Origin: Musa acuminata AAA Group
Taxonomy: Eukaryota; Streptophyta; Magnoliopsida; Zingiberales; Musaceae
Reading direction: 5' to 3'
Assembly (NCBI RefSeq): GCF_036884655.1
Contig: NC_088356.1
Coordinates: 17,354,001 to 17,418,000, forward strand
DNA: 64,000 bases
The notes under the pieces were generated by a model. That model was not told where the DNA came from, did not search any database, and saw only the letters and a program-made list of their open reading frames with translations. A program made the translations under genes and the position numbers. Positions 33,303 to 46,100 of the stretch are shown here, piece after piece (position 1 is the first letter of the stretch; every line of letters starts with the position of its first letter).

Positions 33303-33317
33303 CAAAAAGGGGGAGAT
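33303..33317 (+). promoter_or_regulatory. polypurine tract of S3
   Basis: CAAAAAGGGGGAGAT immediately before the 3' LTR. Confidence 0.93.
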
Positions 33318-35403
33318 TGTTGAATCACATATTTTGATGATGAAACTACTTGATATATGTTTATGATTTAATCTGCGTTTTGAGTGACGCAGGAAGCTTC
33401 GATCAGGATGAGACAATTAAAGCAGGAAAATTATATTGTGCCGGAGGAACATGTCGGAAGATTGGACGTCGGGCCGGTGGATCGGTCGACGTATCGACAG
33501 AAGGCTTCGGGTCGTGGACTCGGGCATCGGACCAAGAAGAGCGGGTATTGTGTCAAGGATATCAGAGTTGCAGAGTCAACTAGCCGATTGGGTAATAGGC
33601 TGTAGGAGAGGACGATGCGCTGAAGAATCGGCCGAAGCGTCGAGGGACCAATGACATGTCGGACAACTTGGTTAATTGCTTAGGATTAATTGTCTCGATC
33701 GAAGTTTTGTTTTAAGTGTGCAGGATTAACTACGAAAGAAGAAAGACATGCAGCAGGAGTTACGCCGGAGTCAAGACAATGATCATGTTGGGAGTTCGAG
33801 AGTTCGACGGAAGTTCGGACAGTCGTCAGAGGTTCTGTAGGAACAAATCCGAGAAGTCCATGAGCTTGCCAAAGAAGCTCGTCGGAACTCGCCAAGTGGA
33901 TCGTTGCAAGTCCAGGAGTTTGCCGGAAGTCCGCAGGAGCATCATCGAGGGTTCATCGGAGGATTGACGAAAGTTCGCCGGAAGCTCGCCGAAAGAAGCG
34001 ATTGACGCACCGGAGCAAGTTGTAGTAAATGTCTTAGGGAATATCGTAGTTAGCACAATGATTAAGTTGGAAATGAGAGGTGATCCCATTAACTTAATCT
34101 TGGGGCAATTGGGCTCCTGAAAAACCCAAATTGTCCGAATGGATCAACCCATTCGGACCCTGATTTCTGGCAGGAGGTGCAACCGCCCAAGCCAGGAGGT
34201 GGCACCGCCTAGGCTAAGTCTCCGAGTGAGACTAGGAGGTGCAACCGCCCCAGCCAGGAGGTGGCACCGCCTAGGCTCAGTCTCCGAGCAAGACTGGGCG
34301 GTGCAACCTCCCCTGACAGGAGGTGGCACCGCTTGGGCTCGGTCTCCGAGCACCGGCTGAGCGGTGCAACCGCCTCAGTCAGGAGGTTGCACCGCTTGAG
34401 CTCGGTCCTCGAGCTATGGCAGTAGGTGCCACCGCCCCTGACAGGAGGTGGCACCACCCAGAGGCTTAGTCTTCAAGCTCTGCCAGGCGGTGCAACCACT
34501 CCAATCAGGAGGTGCAACCGCCTAATCCCGGAATTCCGGGAATTGACAGTTTTGAGCTCCAAATTTGAACTGGGTTGGGGCCTATAAATACCCCACCCAT
34601 TCAGCACTGAAAGAGCACTGACAATACACCGAAATCTTGATCTTGTTCTGTGATTTTTAGAGCTCAAAATTGTTGTAAAGGCCAAAAGTTCTTCTCCCTC
34701 TTTTCTTTTATGTTCTGAGCTGTAAAGAGAGGAGAGAAAATTCTGTAAGGGTTGTCTCCTAAGCCTGTCAAAAGGAGTGAAATTGTAAAAGGGTGGTTGG
34801 CCTTCGCCTATTGAAGGAAGGCCTCTAGTTGACGTCGATGACCTCGTCGGTGGAGGAAGCCAAAAGTGGAGTAGGACAAGATTGACCGAACCACTCTAAA
34901 TCTCGGTTTGCATTTACTTTGAGCATATTATCTTTACTGCAAACCTCCTCTAAAGCTTACTGCTTTCTGCGCATATACGATCGGGTTTCAAGCTTTGCAC
35001 TTTCCGAATCAGCGTTTAGACGTAAATATATTTTTTCGTACGATCATCATATTTTAGTTTGCGTTTACGTTTTGATTTCTATCATAACTGCAAACTGCCT
35101 TTATATCCTTGCTTAAACTGCATCTCGCCTAATCAAGTGATTTACGAATCAGCATTTAGACGTAAATCAGTTTCTTCGTACGAATGTCGTATTTCAGTTT
35201 GTGCTTATATTCTGGTTTTCATCATAACTGCAAACTGCCTTCATAGATTGACTTTAACATCATCTCGCTTGATCTTAAGTTAAAGTAATCTTAGAATCGG
35301 CTTTCACACCAAAATCGTTTTTATCGTTCGAACGTTTTTTTATCGTTGAAAGATTTTCGTTGCACTAATTCACCCCCCCCTCTTAGTGCTCTTGATCCTA
35401 ACA
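33318..35403 (+). repeat. 3' LTR of S3 (2086 bp)
   Basis: Matches the 5' LTR closely; TATA box 34583-34590; palindrome array about 34170-34520. It has a segment of about 30 bp at 33837-33870 that is missing from the 5' LTR, and only 8 C in the terminal tract against 21 there. Confidence 0.95.
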
Positions 35404-35668
35404 CGTCTTCACAGTCCCTACCATGTGGATCACTGCTAGAGAGGATGACACTTGACCTCCTTCATCCTCTTATACAGATCTGCAGAAAATTAGAGATATA
35501 TAATCTCCCTAGATAACATAATCTCCTATATACGCGTAGTTTTTCGGTTTCGCGGATTTTTGCATGCCAATCTTCACATGATGATAAGAAACTTTTTTTG
35601 TGGGAAATTTATGTTTTAATTTTCTGTTCTTCTACTACGCATATGATATCACCATAGATTTTTTAACA
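35404..35668 (+). repeat. X1 LTR, 3' segment
   Basis: Resumes X1 after S3 (target-site copy CGTCT 35404-35408) and ends TTTTAACA at 35668, the degraded form of the family end TTTCCCAACA. Confidence 0.75.
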
Positions 35669-36691
35669 ACATTGAGATAAACGGACATATTGGTGTACTA
35701 TATCCCCATCCATATGATGGAGGCAGTTTGTCTCATATCTACTTTTGTGGGGACACTAAAAATACAATATAGGTGCTCATTGGAGAATAAGTTCACTAAT
35801 TGATCTGCTTACAAAATGCTAGATGGTTAATGATGTCTTTTTATTAGATAGTGATTCCATCATCACGATGGTATATTTGGTCCTTAGACTTGAGACAACA
35901 AGGATGTCGTGTATCAGTACTTCACTTTTTGATACCGGACTTATAGGCCTGAAAATTCTAGATCTAGCACAATGTGTCAGTAGGAGTGGCAACTAACCTT
36001 ATGAGGGCTATTGAGTGTCGATAGAGGATCATCTACTCTCAGTGTCATGAGAGGAATATCTTATGTGTTCTTGCTCAAACAAGTCCTTGGTCAAGGTCAT
36101 TTAAATTGAGAGAGAAAGAGTTCTCCGGGAGAATCTGATTAGAGCGAGACCCTGTCGAAACCGTATAGGCCTGATAGCACAATGCCCAATATATGATCTT
36201 TGGGATATTAGATAAATGAGGGACTATATATACACGATAATTAAGGATGGACATATATAATAGATTAGATTCTCTTATTTCATCTGGGGACTATGACGTA
36301 GTGTCCTAGTACATTCATAGTCGATGAGTTGAGTGAATTATTATGGAGATAATAATTCACAGAGCCAGAAGAAGTTCTGACAGGTATGACTTATGACTAG
36401 CTCAATATTATGCTCAAAGGGTCACACATATATGGTAGGTATTGCGATGAGTAGAGGTTCAGATATGAGATATTCACTAGAGCCCTTATCTTATTAGATA
36501 TCCAATAAGCCCCTAAATTATTGGATCTAATGAATGAGATCCAATAAGAGCCAGTGAGATATTATTAGATAAAGACCCACTAATCTAAGAGGCTTGGGTA
36601 GTTGGATGGAGATCCAGTACCCAATATGGTAGGATCTATTAGGGTTTATTGATAGGGGCCTCTATAAATAGGAAGGAATCAAAGGGCCATG
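35669..36691 (+). repeat. X2, family X LTR (5'-truncated), first segment
   Basis: It begins mid-LTR (about 35671, matching X1 near 10005) and runs through the TATA box (36663-36670) to CCATG at 36691, where X3 is inserted in reverse orientation. It resumes at 38320. About 1 kb, non-coding. Confidence 0.75.
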
Positions 36692-38319
36692 TGTAGGGAA
36701 ATCTGGGGCGACATCACATACATAGCAAAAGAATAGAAAACAAAAAGCCCCAAATTTTCCAATGATGTGTTCGTCGTCGTGTGAAGATTGGTGCGTAAAA
36801 TCTTCAAAATCGAAAACTGCTTAAATGAAATATTATGATTTACCTAGGGAGATTATATATCTCTGAATTCCTATAGATCTGTATGAGAGGATAAAGGAGG
36901 TCAAGCGTCCTCTCCAACGGTGATCCACACAATAGGGCTACGATGCTGCTCCTCAAAACGCTGCCCAAATCTCCACAACTACTATCTAAGGAGGAGAAGA
37001 GAAGAGGAGAATAGAAGGTGGCAACCAAGAAAACCTCTAGCATATGAGTGTTTGGTTCCCTCCTATTTATAGAGCCCCCCTATCAACTTAATCTTAATGG
37101 ATCCTACCCTATTGAGTATTGGATCTCCATCCAACTACCCAAGCCTCTTAGATTAGTGGATCTCTATCCAATAATCTCTCATTGGCTCTTATTGGATCTC
37201 ATCCATAAAATCCAATAATTCAGGGGCTTATTAGATGTCCAATAAAATAGGGGCTCCGGCGGATATCTCATATTCGATTCTCTACTCGTCGCAATGCCTA
37301 CCATATGTATAGACCCTCTAGGCCCAATATCGAACTAGTTATGAGTCATACCTATCAGAACTCCTTTTGGCTTAATGAATTATTATTTCCATAATAATTC
37401 ACTCAACACATCGATTACGAACGTACTAGGCCACTACGTCGTAGTCCCTAAACGATACAAGAGAATCCAATCCTTTGGACCTATCTATCCTTAGTTATTA
37501 TGTACCTATAGTCCCTCATCAATCTAATATTTCAGAGACTATATATCGGGTATGGTACTGTCAAACCTATACAATTTATATTCGAGTCTCACTCTAATCG
37601 GATTCTCCCAAAGAACTCTCTCTCTCTCTCTCAATCTGAATGACTCTGGCCAGGGATTTGTCTGAGCAAGAATACATATGATATTTCTCTCATGAAACCG
37701 TAAGTAGATGATCTTATATTGATACTCAATAGTCCTCGTAAGGTTGACTACCACTCTCGATGACCGATTGTGCTAGATCTGAAACTTCCAGGCCTATAAG
37801 TCTGGTATCAAAGAGTAGAGTACTCATATAGGATATCCTTGATATCTCAAGTCTAAGGACCAGGTATACCATTAGGACAACGAAATCGCTCTCTGATAAT
37901 GAGATATCATTAACTATCTAGCATTTCGTGAGCGGATCAATCATGAACTCATTCTCCAATGAGCACCTGCACTATAGCCCTAGTATCCCCACATAAGCAA
38001 ATATGAGACCAACTGCCTCCATCATATGGATGGGTATATGGCACATTAGTTTATTCGGTTATCTCGATGTCCCTTTCGAGTAACCTATGACCAGGATTAT
38101 GTAAGGTCTGTATTTAAAAGTGAATTGATCTCATTATCGTGATCTTATCATGATATGATTCTCATTGTATAGATCCATGTACATCATAATATATATGTAA
38201 ATATGCAACAAATAATATAAAGTGATAAAATGTTAAAATATAATAAGTAAAAAGAATACATATCAAGTCACACGTGTCATCACTCACGTGATTGGCTTGA
38301 AGGGCACCTGTGACTAGCA
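36692..38319 (-). repeat. X3, solo LTR of family X (1628 bp)
   Basis: Opens TGTAGGGAAATCTGG and closes GACTAGCA on the plus strand, i.e. a full LTR in minus orientation with its TATA box at 37064-37071. No internal region is attached. Flanks CCATG and CCACA are a plausible decayed target-site duplication (both differences are transitions). Solo LTRs arise by recombination between the two LTRs of one element. Confidence 0.75.
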
Positions 38320-38703
38320 CCACAGACTAGTTTCTTTTTTACTATCACCTTTTATTCTCCTCTCTTCCTCTCCTTCTCAACCTGTAGCTCCTATTTGGGG
38401 TATACGGATAGCAAGAAGGGGCATTCCCTTTTTTATTATGTGGTGCGCGAAGCGAGGATGATTGTGCAGTGATTTATAATGCATCTTCGTAGCTCTTGCC
38501 TTGTGGATCACCGCTAAAGAGGAGGATAGTTGACCTCCTTTATCCTCACCCATAGATATATAAAAATTCAGGGATATACGATCTCCCTAGGTAACACAAT
38601 CACCTATGTATGCACAACGATGAAACCTTATTTTTTATAGGAAATTCTAGGATTTTTTTCTATTTTCTGCTGCACATGTGATGTCACTCTAAATTTCCCA
38701 ACA
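38320..38703 (+). repeat. X2 LTR, 3' segment
   Basis: Resumes X2 after X3 and ends TTTCCCAACA at 38703, directly followed by a PBS-like sequence, which fixes the LTR 3' boundary for the family. Confidence 0.8.
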
Positions 38704-38704
38704 G

Positions 38705-38720
38705 TGATATCGAAGCCAGA
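38705..38720 (+). promoter_or_regulatory. degenerate tRNA-iMet primer-binding site of family X
   Basis: TGATATCGAAGCCAGA matches TGGTATCAGAGCCAGA at 13 of 16 bases, all differences transitions, one base after the LTR end. This shows family X is a true LTR retrotransposon family. Confidence 0.75.
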
Positions 38721-38965
38721 TTGCTCTTGTAAAAGATTGATTTTTAAACTGTGTATTATGTTAAATCACATAGAATTATTTTATGCGATTGCTGCGATAT
38801 TTTTGTTGTAGTATTGAAATCTATACTACACTTTTTTCATGCTATTAAAGAGGTAGTTTAGAGAGGGCTTTTGAAGTTAAAAATTGTTGATGTAAAAAGG
38901 GGAGAAAGGACAGTAATTGTTGCTGCCCTACAATTTGGCTAAAGGCTATTTGCAACATTGGCCGA
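38721..38965 (+). other. remnant of family X internal region
   Basis: About 245 bp between the X2 PBS and the X4 LTR fragment. No coding frame. It contains a purine run AAAAAGGGGAGAAAGGA near 38896. Confidence 0.5.
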
Positions 38966-39587
38966 GAGCACAACTCATTGGAGAATGAGTTCACTTATTA
39001 ATTCGCTCATGGAATGCTATATTGTTGATGATGCCTTATTGTTAGACATTGATTCCATCATCCTAATGGTGTATCTAGTCGTTAGACCTGAGACACTAAA
39101 GATGCCCTGTATAAGTACTCCACTCTTTGATATCGGACTTATAAGCCTGGAATATCCAGATCTAACGTAGTCGGTCATCATGAGTGGTAGCAAATCTTCT
39201 AAGTATTATTAAGTGTCGATAGAGAATCATCCAATTTTGGTGTCATGAGAGGAATATCACATATGTTCTTACTCAAACAAATCCCTAGTTATGGTCATTC
39301 AGATTGAGAGAGAAAGAGTTCTCTAGGAGAATCCGATTAGAGTGAGACTTGAGTAGAAACTATATGGGCCTGATAGCACCATGCCTAGTATATGGTCTTT
39401 GAGATATTAGATGAATGAGGGACTATAGATACATGATAACTAAGGAAAGATAAGTCCAATAGATTGGATTCCCCTATATCGTTTGGGACTACGGCATAGT
39501 AGCCTAGTACGTCCGAAGTCGATGAGTCGAGTGAATTATTATGGAGATAATAATTCATTAAGCTAGAAAGAGTTCTGATAGATATGA
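38966..39587 (+). repeat. X4, family X LTR fragment
   Basis: Matches the middle of X1 (from about 10110) and stops at GATATGA, where X5 starts in the opposite orientation. Truncated at both ends. Confidence 0.7.
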
Positions 39588-40664
39588 TGTTGGAAAATCT
39601 TGGGGGCGACATCATATGCACGATGGAAGAACAGAAAACAAAATCCCCGATTTCCTAAAGATTTGTTCGTCTTCGTGCGAAAATTGGTGCGCAAAATCCA
39701 CAAAACAGAAAATTACGTATAGTAAAGATTGTGTTACCTAGGGAGATCGTATATCCCTATTTCCCTACATACCTCTAGGAGAGGGTGAAGGAGGTCAATC
39801 GCCCTCCTCTCTAGTAGTGATCCATACAGCAAGGCTGCGACAACACTCCTCAAAACTCCAGACCTGCTCTGAGGTGGAGAGGGGGAGGAGAATATGAGAG
39901 GCAAGCAAAAGCTCTAGCCTATGAACCACTGAATCCCTCCTATTTATAGAGGTCCCCTGTCAACTTAACCCTAATGGATCCTTTCCTATTGGGTATTGGA
40001 TCTTCATCCAACTACCCAAGCCTATTAGATTAGTGGATCTCTATCCAATAATCTCTCATGGGCTTTTATTGGATCTCGTCCATGGGATCCAATAATTCAG
40101 GGGCTTATTGTATATCCAATAAGATAGAGGCTTCAGTGAATATCTCATATCTGAATCTCTACTCATTGCAATGCCTACCATATATGTGTGACCCTCTAGG
40201 CCTAATATCGAGTTGGCCATGAGTAATACCTATCAGAACTCCTTCTGGCTCAGTGAATTGTTATCTCCATAATAATTCACTCGACTCATCGCCTATGGAT
40301 GTACTAGGCCACTACGCCGTAGTCCCTAGATGATACAGGGGAATCCAATCCATTGGACCTATCTATCCTCGATTACCATTAACCTATAGTTCCTCATCCA
40401 TCTAATATCCTAGAGATCGTATACCGAGTATGGTGCTATCAAACCCATACGATTTTTACTCGAGTCTGGCTCTAATCGGATTCTCCCAGAGAACTCTTTC
40501 TCTCTCAATCCGAATGACCCTGGCAAGGGATTTGTCTGAACAAGAACACATGGGATATTTCTCTCATGACAACAAGAGTGATTGATCCTCTATCGACACT
40601 CAATAGCCCTCGTAAGATTGATTGCCACTCCCGATGACCAGTTGTACTAGATCTGGGACATCCA
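39588..40664 (-). repeat. X5, family X LTR, first segment
   Basis: Minus-oriented LTR opening TGTTGGAAAATC on the plus strand. TATA box 39941-39948. Interrupted at 40664 by S4 (target site ATCCA), resumed at 49840, interrupted by S5, and ended near 59513. Confidence 0.8.
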
Positions 40665-42389
40665 TGTTAGGATCAAGAGCGCTAAGAGGGGGGGGGGGTG
40701 AATTAGTGCAGCGAAAAACCTTCTGCGATTAAAAATCAAAAACTGCTTTCGTTCGATAGAAGTGATTTTGGTAAGAAAGCCTATTTGTAAATCACCTCAA
40801 CTTTAGGAGAGATGCGGCAAAGATATGAACGCAGTTTGCAGTTATGATGGAAATCAGAATATAAGCGCAAACTGAAATACGACATTCGTACGATAAAAGC
40901 GATTTCGGTATAAAAGCTGATTCGTAAACCACTTTAACTTTAGATAAGGCGAGATGTAGTTAAAGCAAAGATATAAAGGTAGTTTGCTGTTATAATGGAA
41001 ATCAGAACGTAAGAGCAAACTAAAATACGACGTTCGTACGATAAAACCGATTTGCGTTTTAAACCCCAATTCGGAAAGCACTGAACTTTGAAACACGTTC
41101 GTAAAAACACAAAAGGCAGTAAGCTATTGAGGAGGTTTGCAGTAAAGATAAGATGCTCAAAGTAAATGCAAACCGAGATTTAGAGTGGTTCGGTCAATCT
41201 TGACCTACTCCACTTTTGGCTTCCTCCACCGACGAGGTCACCGACGTCAACTAGAGGCCTTCCTCCAATAGGCGAAGGCCAACCACCCTTCTACAGTTTC
41301 ACTCCTTTTGACGGGCTTAGGAGACAACCCTTACAGAATTTTCTCTCCTCTCTTTACAACTCAGAACTTGGAAAAACAGAGGGAGAAGAACTTTTGGCCT
41401 TTACAACAATTTTGAGCTCTAAGAATCACAGAAAAGATCAAGATTTCGGTGTAAGTTCATACCCTTTCAGTGCTGAATGGGTGGGGTATTTATAGGCCCC
41501 AACCCAGTTCAAATTTGGAGCTCTAAACTGTCAATTCCCGGTATTCCGGGATCAGGCGGTTGCACCTCCTGATTGGAGCGGTTGCACCGCCTGGCAGAGC
41601 TCGAAGACTGAGCCTCTAGGCAGTGCTACCTCCTGTCAAGGGCGGTTGCACCTCCTGACTGAGGCAATTGCACCGCTTGGCAGAGCTCGAAGACCGAGCT
41701 CAGGCGGTGCCACCTCCTGTCAGGGGAGGTTGCACCGCCCAGTCTCGCTCGGAGACTGAGCCCCAGGCGGTGCCACCGCCTGGCTGGAGCGGTTGCACCT
41801 CCCAGTCTCGCTCGGAGACTGAGCCCAGGCGGTGCAACCTCCTGCCTTGGGCGGTTCAACCGCCTGGCAGAAATCAGGGTCCGAATGGGTTGATCCATTC
41901 GGCCCAATTTGGGTTTTTCAGGGGCCCAATTGCCCCAAGATTAAGTTAATGGGATCACCTCCTATTTCCAACTTAATCAATGTGCTAACTATGATTTTTC
42001 CTAAGACATTTACTGCAACTTGCTCCGGTGCGTCAATCGCTTCTTCCGGCGAGCTTCCGGCGAACTTCCGTCGATCATCCGATGAACCCTCGGTGATGCT
42101 CCTGCAGACTTCCGGCTAACTCTTGGACTTGCGACGATTCACTTGGTGAGTTCCGACGAGCTTCTTTGGCAAGCTTATGGACTTCTCGGATTTGTTCCCG
42201 CAGAACTTCCGACGACTGTCCGAACTTCCGTCGAACTCTCGAACTCCCAACGTGATCATTGTCTTGACTCCGGCGCAACTCCTGCTGCATGTCTCACTTT
42301 CATCATAGTTAATCCTGCACACTTATCTCAACGTATAGATTAGATAACAAATGACAATTGACTTCATCATCAAAATCCGAGATTCAACA
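40665..42389 (-). repeat. 3' LTR of S4 (1725 bp)
   Basis: Plus strand TGTTAGGATC to GATTCAACA. TATA box 41487-41494; palindrome array 41550-41880; tandem units of about 130 bp (AACTGCAAACT type, 40780-41060); G-tract of 11 near 40688. Confidence 0.95.
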
Positions 42390-43422
42390 ATCTCCCCCTT
42401 TTTTATAATGACAATCAATTGATAATGGAGTTAACCTTAACTCCCCCTGTCTATATGCCATACTTGAGATAAGTCATTCTTGAATTCAAAACCTAAGAAT
42501 TCAAGAGACATATTGATAAGTTAAAATCATTTGAACTTATCAATACTCCCATCATGATTCCCATCATGATGTATCTCTCTGAAGATGATGTCAAGGCTTG
42601 ACATTCATTTTCAAATATAACAAGTTTGAATGATGGTAACAGTAGCAATTCATCATATAGTGAGATATCAACATGTAAAGCTGTGAAGTAAGATTTTGAT
42701 ATCATTACATGATGTACACATTTCAAATATTTTAGCAAGTATTGCATTTCTTCACATGGTAAGATATCAAGCTCAAGGCATAATGCAAATTAATGCATGG
42801 CATCTATTCATATATCTCTTGGTGATGCAAACATGGCATAATCATATCATTAGTGTTTATAGCATCAATTCATATATTTCTCCCCCTTTGTCATCAACAA
42901 AAAGCATGGTAGTTGTGATACAAGCAAATTATCAAGTATATAAAGGAAGGCATGATACGTAGATTGCGTTGAATACTTCTTCCTTTTTTTTTTGTTATAA
43001 TCCTTTTTGAATGAAGGAGGAAAGCCATTTGTGATACCAGCTATTTGTAAGTTTACTTTGAGTCAAGATTTGTGTGTGAAACAGCTTTTTGCAAGTAAAA
43101 ATACTATCATCCATATTTCAAGATGGAATTCATAAGCAGGAATCATTTCATCAAATCCATTTCAGAAATATATATATATATATTTTTGATAGAGTGTATG
43201 AGAGAATTCGATTTTTAGCCTTCCAATTGTTAAGCGAATCCGAAAAATGAAATGAACTCTTTCATGCATTCGGACAAGACTATGCTATAGATTTTCAAAT
43301 ACAATCATGAAGACAAAACATTTTTGTATTCAACACATAATTTCCAACATGTTATTTAGGCATGTAATGGCAATCAAGTGATTTGAGCATTTAATAAAGT
43401 CCGAAAAATAATTTTAACTAGT
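42390..43422 (-). other. S4 3' non-coding region with PPT
   Basis: The PPT (plus strand ATCTCCCCCTTTTTT, 42390-42404) touches the LTR. A second PPT-like copy (TCTCCCCCTTTGTCATCAAC) lies near 42880. No protein recognised. Confidence 0.75.
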
Positions 43423-44946
43423 TTATATATTCGGACACATCAACATTCCTAATTCTCTTCTTATGAAATCAAATTTCTCTTCACTAAGAGGTTTTGTAAA
43501 AATATCAGCTAGTTGATGTTTAGTATCAATGAACTCTATGGTTACGTCATGATTAGTAACATGATCTCGTATAAAGTGATGTCTAATATCAATATGTTTT
43601 GTTCTTGAGTGTTGTATAGGATTCTTGGTTAAGCATATTGCACTTGTGTTATTACATTTAATGGGAATATTTTTAAGATGAACTTTGTAATCTTCTAAGG
43701 TGTTTTTCATCCATACAACTTGTGCACAGCATGCACTTGCTGCAATATATTCAGCTTCGGTTGTTGATAGTGCAACCGAGTTTTGTTTCTTAGATGACCA
43801 GGAAACGAGGGCATGTCCTAAAAATTGACATGATCCTGATGTGCTTTTTCTATCTAGTCTACAGCCAGCAAAGTCTGCATCAGCATAAGCAATTAACTCA
43901 AGATTCTCTGATTTTGGGTACCATAATCCTAGATTTGTGGTACCATTAAGATATCTAAGTATTCTTTTAACTGCTTTGAGATGAGATATCTTAGGGTTTG
44001 ATTGAAATCTAGCACAAAGTCCTACACTGAACATGATGTCTGGTCTGGTTGCAGTGAGGTAAAGTAAACTTCCTATCATACCCCTATAAGTTTTTTTATC
44101 GAAGCTTTCTCCACTTTCATCAATTCCTAACTTAGTGGAGGTGCTCATAGGAGTGTTAATAGCCTTTGATTTATTCATATTAAACTTTTTTAATAAATTC
44201 ATAGCATATTTAGTTTGACTAATAAAGATGTCATTGCTTAGTTGTATGATTTGTAAGCCTAGGAAGAATGTTAATTCTCTCATTAAACTCATTTCGAATT
44301 CAAGACTCATAGTTTTAGCAAACGATTCACAAAGAGATTCATTCGTGGAACCAAAGATAATATCATCAACATAAATCTGAACAATGAGAAAATTATTTTC
44401 AAAATTCTTGATGAATAATGTAGTATCAACCTTGCCTTTTGTGAAATTATTTTCAATATGAAAAGAACTAAGTCTCTCATACCAAGCCCTTGGGGCTTGT
44501 TTTCAACCATAGAGAGCTTTAGTTAATCTAAACACATGATTAGGGAGGCTATTATTTTTAAATCTAGGAGGTTGTTCAATATAGACTTCTTCGGAAATAA
44601 AGCCATTAAGAAAAGCGCTTTTAACATCCATTTGAAACAACTTAAAATTATTACTACTAGCGTAGGCAAGGAGCATCCTTATGGCTTCCAATCGAGCCAC
44701 AGGAGCGAAGGTTTCTTTGTAATCGATACCTTCTTCTTGGTTGAAACCTTTGGCCACTAATCTAGACTTGTTTCTAACCACGATACCATTTTCATCTTGC
44801 TTGTTTCTAAAGACCCATTTAGTACCAATAACTAAATGGTCATTTGGCCTAGGAACAAGCTTCCACACCTCATTTCTCTCAAATTGATTCAATTCATCTT
44901 GCATTGCGATAATCCATGAATCATCTTTCATGGCTTCGTAACACAT
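43423..44946 (-). pseudogene. S4 reverse transcriptase and RNase H
   Basis: [59 protein letters not shown], then stop TGA at 44503-44505 inside LYG, stop, KQAPRAW (a Leu codon TTA changed to TGA). Catalytic YVDD follows (IYVDDIIFG, near 44370). RNase H (43423-44310 piece): YADADFAGCRLD, STTEAEYIAAS, IKCNNTSAICL, KHIDIRHHFI, ADIFTKPLS. The third catalytic Asp is Asn (AAT, 43651-43653); S5 has Asp there. A one-base deletion near 44937 separates this part from integrase. It ends MLMCPNI. Confidence 0.93.
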
Positions 44947-46100
44947 TTGGGTTCAATTTGGGAGAGAAAAGCAGCGTTCGCACAAAAATTTTTAAGAGAA
45001 GATCGTGTTTGAACCCCCTTTGATGTGTCTCCTAAGATTAGCTCCTTGGGATGAGCATCTACATACTTCCAATCCTTGGGTAAGGATGTTTCGGAAGTGG
45101 ATGCATCCAAGTTGCTAGTTGGAGATGGGGTTTCATTTAAATTTAAGGAATCAAAACTAACATCATCATCAAAATCATTTTTCCTGATTTCAGAAATCTC
45201 ATTGAAAACAACATGAATAGATTCTTCAATAATTAAGGTTCTTTTATTGAAGATACGAAAAGCTTTAGAAACCGAAGAATAACCAAGAATGATTCCTTCA
45301 TCGGATTTAGCATCAAATTTTCCTAAGTTATCCTTTTCATTCAAGATGAAACACTTACACCCAAAGACTTTAAAATATGAAACATTGGGTTTTTTATTGT
45401 TCCATAACTCATAAGGAGTTTTGGTGAGTAAGGGTCTTACCAGAACTCTATTCAAAATATAGCATGCGGTGTTTACGGCTTCGGCCCAAAAATATTTGGG
45501 TAGGCTATGTTCATTCAACATGGTTCTTGCTATTTCTTGTAAATTTCGATTTTTTCTTTCTACTACTCCATTTTGTTGAGGATTTCTTGGAGTAGAGAAA
45601 ATATGGTGGTATCCATTGAGTTCACAAAATTCTTGGAAATCATGGTTTTGAAATTCTCCACCGTGATCACTTCTAATTGACGAAATCATAAACCCCTTCT
45701 CATTTTGAACAAGTTTACAAAACTTGGTAAAATATCTAAAGCATTCATTTTTCTGTTTTAAGAAGTAAGTCCATGTATATCTGCTATAGTCATCCACAAT
45801 GACGAAGGCGTATTTGCTACCTCCTAGACTTGATGTAGAGATTGGTCCGAACAAGTCCATATGGATCAATTGTAAGGGCCTAGAGGTGCTTATTTGATTC
45901 TTAGATTTGAAACTACCCTTAATTTGTTTACCTAATTGGCAAGCATCACATATATTATCTTTGATGAACTTGATATGAGGAATTCCTGTTACAAGTTCTT
46001 TAGATGATATTTGAGTGATTAGTTTCATGCTAGTATGACCTAATCTTCTATGCCATAGCCAAGCATCCTCATTCAAAACCGAAAAACACATTTCATTACA
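44928..46100 (-). pseudogene. S4 integrase (core intact, frameshifted at C terminus)
   Basis: 391 open codons. Zinc region WLWHRRLGHTSMKL and CDACQLGKQ (HHCC). Catalytic core with all three acids: Asp in HMDLFGPI, Asp in RSDHGGEF, Glu in GVVERKNRN. Then [60 protein letters not shown] and a Ser/Asp-rich linker. It ends in SQIEPKC followed by a frame change through loss of one base compared with S5. Integrase would join cDNA ends to the genome. The best-preserved coding part in the window; the initiating Met is internal to the polyprotein. Confidence 0.93.

Larger units (their letters stand above)
27428..35403 (+). mobile_element. S3, non-autonomous SIRE-like element (gag-only), complete with TSD
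   Basis: LTRs 27428-29495 and 33318-35403, PBS, gag ORF, long non-coding region, PPT. Exact target-site duplication CGTCT at 27423-27427 and 35404-35408, within X1. No pol sequence in the internal 3.8 kb. Same class as S2. Confidence 0.95.

Noticed and set aside
44307..44510. 67-codon frame between S4 RT pieces
   Set aside because: Out of frame with the RT domain that covers the same bases, including its YVDD motif.
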